A stretch of DNA of 64,000 nt from Bythopirellula sp041737835 (GTDB lineage: Bacteria; Planctomycetota; Planctomycetia; Pirellulales; Lacipirellulaceae), in assembly GCA_041737835.1 (NCBI GenBank), contig JBGSQY010000049.1; one strand, 5' to 3'. The notes under the pieces are model-generated. The model was not told where the DNA came from, made no database searches, and saw only the letters and a program-made list of their open reading frames with translations. Position numbers and translations under genes: made by a program. How positions within the stretch are numbered: the first letter of the stretch is position 1; each line of letters begins with the position of its first letter. Of this stretch, positions 59,302 to 64,000 are shown in pieces.

Positions 59302-59411
59302 CAAAATTTCGCTGCGTTGTTCTCGTTGTTCGGCTGGCCGCTTGTGAAAGTTTCCATTGTACGCCATCCTGAATGACCAACTCTACAGGAAAACATGAGG
59401 GAGTCACAAAC

Positions 59412-60389
59412 ATGAAAGCCGTGTGGTACGAAGCTGTTGGTCCTGCTGATCAAGTCCTGCAATATGGTGAACTTCCTGATCCCCAGCCTCAATCGGGCGA
59501 GGTCCGCATCGCCGTGCGTGTTTCGGGAGTGAATCCCATCGACGTGAAAAAGCGAATGGGGGGACGCGGCGGCATGGCGAGCGCTCGCGTGATTCCTCAT
59601 TTCGACGGTGTCGGGGTCATCGAAGCGGTGGGTGCAGGAGTTGATCCCAAACGGGTTGGCGAGCGAGTCTGGTTCTACGAAGCCCAGTGGCAACGCGACA
59701 ACGGCGCGGCCGCCGACCTTGTTTGCTTACCAGCACACCTGGCGATTCCCCTGCCCGACGATGTTGATTTTGAAGTCGGTGCCTGTTTGGGTATCCCCGC
59801 GCTCACCGCCTACGGATCCGTGTTTTATGACGGCAAGGTCCAGGGCCAAACAATTTTGGTCACCGGCGGCGCGGGATCGGTGGGGCGTTATGCGATTCAA
59901 TTTGCTAAGCTTTCTGGCGCGCGTGTGATCACAACGGTCAGCAACGATGAAAAAGCCGCCAGCGCTCAAGCCGCGGGTGCCGACGAAATCATCAATTACA
60001 AAACCACCGACGTCGCCGAGCACGTGCTTGAACTCACCAACGGCCAAGGGGTCGATCGCGTCGTGGAAGTCGAATTCGGCGGCAACCTGGCGACCAATCT
60101 CAAGGCCGTTCGCATTGGCGGGATCATTGCCACCTACGCGTCCCAAGCCATGCCCGAGCCGAAGCTTCCGTTTTACGATTTGATGTACCGCAACATCACG
60201 ATCCATCCAACAGTCGTATTTCAACTCCCCGCGGCACTCAAGGCCGAAGGAACGTGCGACATAACAGGTTGGCTCCAGGCGGGGAAGCTCACGCACGAAA
60301 TTGGCGCACGCTTCCCGCTTGCCGAAACCGTCAAGGCGCATCAAGCCGTCGAAAACGGCACGATGGGTAAAGTGCTTGTCGTTAACTGA
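59412..60389 (+). CDS. Quinone oxidoreductase-like zinc-binding dehydrogenase
   Basis: A 325-residue medium-chain dehydrogenase of the QOR (zinc-free) type. It shows VRVSGVNPIDVKKRMG, IPHFDGVGVIEAVGAGV, GIPALTAYGSV and the NADP fold GQTILVTGGAGSVGRYAIQFA. No catalytic zinc ligands are present. The likely reaction is NADPH-dependent reduction of a quinone or enone. GGGAG precedes the ATG. It diverges from fhcA and is followed by a terminator-like stem. Confidence 0.9.
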   Translation: MKAVWYEAVGPADQVLQYGELPDPQPQSGEVRIAVRVSGVNPIDVKKRMGGRGGMASARVIPHFDGVGVIEAVGAGVDPKRVGERVWFYEAQWQRDNGAAADLVCLPAHLAIPLPDDVDFEVGACLGIPALTAYGSVFYDGKVQGQTILVTGGAGSVGRYAIQFAKLSGARVITTVSNDEKAASAQAAGADEIINYKTTDVAEHVLELTNGQGVDRVVEVEFGGNLATNLKAVRIGGIIATYASQAMPEPKLPFYDLMYRNITIHPTVVFQLPAALKAEGTCDITGWLQAGKLTHEIGARFPLAETVKAHQAVENGTMGKVLVVN

Positions 60390-60402
60390 AGCACGATAAT
60401 GG

Positions 60403-60466
60403 ACTGTGGACGATAGGACTGTAGACTGTGGACCCATATATCCGAAGTCCTACAGTCCACAGTTTT
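60403..60466 (+). terminator. Long imperfect stem followed by T run
   Basis: ACTGTGGACGATAGGAC (60403-60419) pairs with GTCCTACAGTCCACAGT (60447-60463), 15 of 17 positions. The loop contains another copy of the GTAGACTGTGGAC motif, and TTTT follows. It lies in the convergent gap between the quinone oxidoreductase and the metallopeptidase. The repeated unit suggests a small dispersed palindrome that serves as a bidirectional terminator. Confidence 0.65.
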
Positions 60467-60467
60467 C

Positions 60468-61331
60468 TTACAACTCTTTGGTCTCGAAAATCTCATTACC
60501 CGCAAGTAAATCACCACTTTGCAAACCTTTGGTGAACCAGCGGACCCGCTGTTCCGACGTGCCGTGGGTGAACGATTCGGGGACGACGTAACCTTGCGTC
60601 TGCATTTGCAAGCGGTCGTCGCCGATGGCCGTGGCCGCGTTCAGAGCTTCCTTGATGTCACCCGGTTCGAGCACTTGCCAGTTCTGCTGCGCGTGATGGG
60701 CCCAGACACCGGCCAGATAATCGGCGTGCAGTTCCATCCGCACGGAGAGCTTGTTGTACTCCTTCTCACTGATGCGGCCTTGATACGACTGAATTTTATC
60801 GGCGATGCCTAAGAGCTTTTGCACGTGATGACCAACTTCGTGAGCCACAACATAGGCTTGCGCGAAATCGCCAGGAGCATTAAAGCGTCGTTCCATTTCG
60901 TCAAAGAACGAGAGGTCGAGATAAACCTGCTGATCGAGCGGACAGTAAAAAGGCCCGGTGGCGGCACTGGCAAAACCGCAGGCGCTTTGAACGCGCTGAG
61001 TGAAGAGCACCAATTTGGGTTCGCGATAGCGCTCGCCCTGTTCGGCGAAAAGTTGATTCCAAACATCTTCGGTTTGTCCCAATACGATCTTAATAAATCG
61101 TGCCGATTCTTCTTGCGCCGGATCGATGGGCCCTTGCTCCACGGGGGCTTGCTGTTGACCCTGATTGAGCACTTCCGCGACCTTAGCGGCCTGCCGAGGG
61201 TCGCCACCCAGGAGCAGCACAACAAGAAAGATGACCAGCGTCACGAGCCCGCCACCACCGACGACGGCACCGGGCGTTAAACGACGACGATCTTCGACAT
61301 TGGTGCTTTCGCGGCTGCCTTCAGTGCGCAT
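60468..61331 (-). CDS. Neutral zinc metallopeptidase (YpfJ family)
   Basis: A 287-residue membrane-anchored peptidase. It starts with a short cytoplasmic stretch and one helix (GGGLVTLVIFLVVLLLGG). The active site is VVAHEVGHHVQKL, preceded by FCGFASAATGPFYCPLDQQVYLDLSFF in near-family form, and followed by MELHADYLAGVWAHH with the third zinc ligand region (Glu/Asp). The substrate is unknown. AGGAAAG lies before the chosen ATG at 61331; the frame continues to 61409. Confidence 0.92.
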   Translation of the reverse strand: MRTEGSRESTNVEDRRRLTPGAVVGGGGLVTLVIFLVVLLLGGDPRQAAKVAEVLNQGQQQAPVEQGPIDPAQEESARFIKIVLGQTEDVWNQLFAEQGERYREPKLVLFTQRVQSACGFASAATGPFYCPLDQQVYLDLSFFDEMERRFNAPGDFAQAYVVAHEVGHHVQKLLGIADKIQSYQGRISEKEYNKLSVRMELHADYLAGVWAHHAQQNWQVLEPGDIKEALNAATAIGDDRLQMQTQGYVVPESFTHGTSEQRVRWFTKGLQSGDLLAGNEIFETKEL

Positions 61332-61471
61332 CGTTCTTTCCTTTTGTATGGCCCAGCAATGAGTCATGTTGTCCAGATGAAAAGCAAATTGGGCAAAAGC
61401 AATGCTCAATCGATTGCAAGTGTGAGTTTAGGAAATGCCGAAACCCCCTGCAATCATTCGGGTTGCTGGGC

Positions 61472-62521
61472 TTATTTCGGATCAAAACGGCCGGGCCCGA
61501 ACACGTCGCCCCGCGGCAGCTTTTTGCACAGCCAGATGCCCAAGAAATAGAGCGCCGTCAGCGGTAAGGCCATCATCAGCATACTGCCTGGGTCCGCGGG
61601 GGTGAGAATCATCGCGATGATGAAGATCACCACCACCGAGATTCGCCAGCTGCTCAAATACGACTGCACCGTAAAGATGCCCATCCGTTCGAGCGCGACC
61701 ATCACCAGCGGCAACTGGAAGCTCAAACCAAAACCGAGTGGCAGGAACAACACAAAGCTCATCCAGTCGCTAATCCGCGGCGTGGGGGTGATACCCATCT
61801 TGGCGTTGAACCAAAACAGAAAATCAAGCACAAAGTCGAAGACCGCAAAGAAAGCGAGCGCAGCCCCCGCGAAGAACAAGCCCAAGCTCATCGGCATATA
61901 CAGATAAACAAGATTGCGTTCCCGTTTATAAAGTCCCGCGGCGACGAAGTTCCAGATGAAATAAAAGATGAACGGGCTGGCGAGAATCGCCCCCACCACC
62001 AGCGAAGCCTTCATGTAGATCATAAACGGCTCTTGGCCGCTGAGGCTGATCACGGCAACGCGCGGATCGTCTTCCAGCGGGCGATAAAGCCTGAGCTGAA
62101 TCATATCCTCACGCCGAACGGCAAAGCCCTCCCCTTCCGCTGGTGCTGGAATATCAATTCCCAGGGCTTTAGAAAGGTCCTGGCGATCGACGTACAAATC
62201 CTCGGGCATGAGTCCGTCGGCGGCGATTTCCTCGGCCGCGGTGCCAATGTCTTCTGGCACCGACTCACCCAGGGCTTGTTGTGCCTCGAGCCTGGAGTAA
62301 ATCTCTCCCTCGGATTGTTCGCGGTAAAAATTATCGAGAGCCCGGCGGAGCGGCGTTTGCATGTAATCCACGACATGCCAACCGATACCGAGCCCCACAA
62401 GCGTGCCGATCATCCAAGCCGCGAGCGACTTGAAGAGCGCAGTGCGCAGCTCTTCAAGATGCTCGGAAAACGACATTTTCGTTTTCTCGAGAAGATCTTC
62501 GTCCTCGGGGGCAGCGGGCAT
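61472..62521 (-). CDS. tatC: Twin-arginine translocase subunit TatC with large periplasmic insertion
   Basis: A 349-residue membrane protein. Typical TatC has about 250 residues and six helices. Here MSFSEHLEELRTALFKSL (the signal-peptide-binding N terminus) is followed by helix 1, then about 100 additional residues before YMKASLVVGAILASPFIFYFIWNFVAAGLYKRE. The end is normal. The insertion lies in the first periplasmic loop, where TatC meets cargo. Several Tat substrates are encoded in this window. The start at 62521 fits the N-terminal charge pattern. Confidence 0.93.
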   Translation of the reverse strand: MPAAPEDEDLLEKTKMSFSEHLEELRTALFKSLAAWMIGTLVGLGIGWHVVDYMQTPLRRALDNFYREQSEGEIYSRLEAQQALGESVPEDIGTAAEEIAADGLMPEDLYVDRQDLSKALGIDIPAPAEGEGFAVRREDMIQLRLYRPLEDDPRVAVISLSGQEPFMIYMKASLVVGAILASPFIFYFIWNFVAAGLYKRERNLVYLYMPMSLGLFFAGAALAFFAVFDFVLDFLFWFNAKMGITPTPRISDWMSFVLFLPLGFGLSFQLPLVMVALERMGIFTVQSYLSSWRISVVVIFIIAMILTPADPGSMLMMALPLTALYFLGIWLCKKLPRGDVFGPGRFDPK

Positions 62522-62904
62522 GGCGGCGATGAACGGTTAGGGCGGTCGTGGAGCAAGTTCGGCACTGTCGGCCAGGCCAGCAGCGGCATCTTCTTCAGAT
62601 GCTAAAGAATACGACAGAGACACGCCGCCGGAGGGGCCCGCCACCAATCGTCCTAAGTTCCATGTTAACAAGGGATTGGAGCGTCGACAACGCAGGGAAA
62701 TAACTTACCACCAAGACACAAAGGTTACAAAGTGTCTATTCATATGAACTCCGATACGAACGGCTGGTGCGTCACCTATTTCGCCTTGTAAGCAATATTT
62801 TTCTTATCTTTGAGTCCTTTGAGTCTTTGTGGTTAACGAAACTCGCTTGCTCAGAAAACGACAATCGCGATGATGGGGGATTCGAGTTTTCTGGAGCGAA
62901 TCGA
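62522..62904. other. 383-base intergenic stretch between tatC and manA
   Basis: No gene was found. The stretch holds the inverted pair at 62705-62836 and is otherwise unstructured. The frames that cross it are shadows. The manA promoter should lie in the final 70 bases, but no clear -10/-35 was seen. Confidence 0.7.
62705..62836. repeat. Inverted pair of CACAAAG-type arms, MITE-like
   Basis: TTACCACCAAGACACAAAGG (62705-62724) is inverted, with few mismatches, as CCTTTGAGTCTTTGTGGTT (62816-62834). The 91-base middle is not repeated. The phrase with ACCACAAAGACACAAAGG occurs as a dispersed palindrome in many bacterial genomes; here one complete element lies upstream of manA. Confidence 0.7.
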
Positions 62905-63906
62905 ATGACGAAATCATGTGACTATCCCCTCCGCTTTGAACCCTTGTTCCGCCGCTATTTGTGGGGGGGCCGCCGACTGGGGACCATGCTCGGCAAAGCC
63001 ATTGGTGCGGGCGACGACTACGCCGAGAGCTGGGAACTCGTCGATCACGGCAACGATCAAAGCGTGGTGAGTGCCGGGGCACTTCAGGGACTCACGCTCC
63101 ATGAGTTGGTCACGCAGCATGGCGAGCAGTTGCTTGGTCGCCATGCTGGCCAATCACAGTTTCCGCTCTTGTTCAAATTTTTGGATTGCAATCGGACGCT
63201 TTCCGTTCAAGTTCATCCCAACGACGACCAAGGGGCTTTGCTCGATCCGCCCGACTTGGGTAAGACCGAGGCCTGGGTGGTGCTGGCCACCGAGCCCGGC
63301 AGCAAAATTTACGCGGGGCTCAAGCCGGGGGTCTCGCGCCGACTATTGGCCGCGGCAATTGAAGCCGGTCATTGCGAAACTTGTTTGCACGAATTTGAAC
63401 CGGCCGTCGGGGATTGTATTTTCATCAAGGCGGGAACCATTCACGCCTTGGGGGCGGGACTCGTGATCGCTGAAATTCAACAGGCGAGCGACACAACCTT
63501 TCGCTTGTTCGATTGGAACCGCGTCGATACCGAGGGGAAGCCACGGCAGTTGCATATCACCGAGTCGCTCGACGTGACGGATTACCAGCGCGGCCCGGTC
63601 GCACCGCAACAGCCAGCGCAGACCGATTCGCCCGAGCGGCAGCGATTGGTCGAGTGCGACAAGTTTGTGCTCGATCGACTCACGATTAGCGACCCGGCTG
63701 CGTTTTCTGAGCCACAAACGGCAGTGGTCGGTGGCGACGAGCGGTTTCATTGGCTCGTGCCTCTGACGGGTGCTATCACCGTGGCGGGGGATGCGGTGCA
63801 GGAACCGCTCGCCCTGGGCAATACGTGCTTAATTCCCGCCGCCGCGGGTGCCGTCGAGATCGTGCCACAAACGAGCGCTGTGGTGCTCGATATCTATCTT
63901 CCGTGA
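62905..63906 (+). CDS. manA: Mannose-6-phosphate isomerase, class I
   Basis: A 333-residue cupin enzyme that interconverts mannose 6-phosphate and fructose 6-phosphate. It has RYLWGGRRLG, AESWELVDHGND, LFKFLDCNRTLSVQVHPNDDQG (zinc ligands Gln and His), KTEAWVVLATEPGS (Glu) and FIKAGTIHALGAGLVIAEIQ (His). GGAG lies eight bases before the ATG at 62905; the longer frame from 62767 has no features. It is the last complete gene and could serve mannose released from glycans. Confidence 0.93.
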   Translation: MTKSCDYPLRFEPLFRRYLWGGRRLGTMLGKAIGAGDDYAESWELVDHGNDQSVVSAGALQGLTLHELVTQHGEQLLGRHAGQSQFPLLFKFLDCNRTLSVQVHPNDDQGALLDPPDLGKTEAWVVLATEPGSKIYAGLKPGVSRRLLAAAIEAGHCETCLHEFEPAVGDCIFIKAGTIHALGAGLVIAEIQQASDTTFRLFDWNRVDTEGKPRQLHITESLDVTDYQRGPVAPQQPAQTDSPERQRLVECDKFVLDRLTISDPAAFSEPQTAVVGGDERFHWLVPLTGAITVAGDAVQEPLALGNTCLIPAAAGAVEIVPQTSAVVLDIYLP

Positions 63907-63960
63907 ATTTTGGCCCAGCACTACAATTCGCCGCATTCTGACCGCTGGACGGTTATATCA

Positions 63961-64000
63961 GTGTCTGCCGCGAGCCAACATTATGTGGTGCAAAGTCTTC
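63961..64000 (+). CDS. Possible start of a downstream gene (partial)
   Basis: A GTG at 63961 opens a frame (MSAASQHYVVQSL) that runs off the end of the window. No ribosome binding site or family motif is visible, so it is only tentative. The 54 bases after manA carry nothing else. Confidence 0.2.
   Translation, partial: MSAASQHYVVQSL

Noticed and set aside
1..64000. CRISPR array, prophage or insertion sequence
   Set aside because: No regularly spaced repeats, integrase, transposase or phage structural genes were seen.

Overview
The window looks like a chromosomal segment of a planctomycete, most likely Pirellulales-like. The basis is gene content: a DUF1559 prepilin-like protein, a TPR protein carrying RNA polymerase alpha-CTD domains, a cytochrome b fused to c-type haems, H4MPT-linked C1 genes (fhcA/B/C), Tat-exported Gfo/Idh/MocA and SUMF1-like proteins, and large SecDF and TatC variants. 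There is no phage, IS element, rRNA or CRISPR array. One tRNA-Thr is present.

Layout. 1-7.6 kb: end of a YugP-type peptidase, thiS-thiG, a DinG-like helicase, an HGSNAT-like membrane protein, a SYLF protein, a ParD/ParE-like toxin-antitoxin pair and a GrpB protein. 7.6-11.6 kb: an esterase fused to an SGNH hydrolase, a chloroperoxidase-like hydrolase and small membrane proteins. 11.6-19.7 kb: Rieske/cytochrome bc operon, ribF-nrnA, Ppx/GppA, nnrD and larB, with two families of small palindromic repeats in the gaps.

19.7-28.1 kb is the sulfur region. A sigma-54 activator gene diverges from sbp-cysT-cysW-cysA-yezD. Between them lie a perfect 15-bp inverted repeat and a strong GG-N10-GC promoter core at the distance expected of an enhancer site. 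Downstream, after a MITE-like palindrome, an 11-codon ORF with five consecutive Cys codons and an ideal ribosome binding site precedes a BON/lipoprotein fusion and a DUF1559 gene that ends in a textbook terminator. The tiny ORF is a candidate cysteine-sensing leader peptide and, with the sigma-54 switch, is the most interesting signal in the window.

28-40 kb: DUF2752 protein, lipoprotein, VWA protein, a hydrolase-like protein lacking its nucleophile, a LysM protein, the tgt-yajC-secDF group, the TPR/alpha-CTD protein and tRNA-Thr(CGT). 40-52 kb: two tandem GH95 fucosidases diverge from an oxidative, non-phosphorylated L-fucose-type pathway (UxaE-like epimerase, aldo/keto reductase, FucU mutarotase, fuconolactonase-like amidohydrolase, zinc dehydrogenase, FAH hydrolase, 2-hydroxyacid dehydrogenase). 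Together these would release fucose from glycans and oxidise it towards pyruvate and lactate; no dehydratase is present. 52-64 kb: MocA-family oxidoreductase, SUMF1-like protein, fhcB, fhcC, mobA, fhcA, quinone oxidoreductase, YpfJ-type metallopeptidase, tatC and manA.
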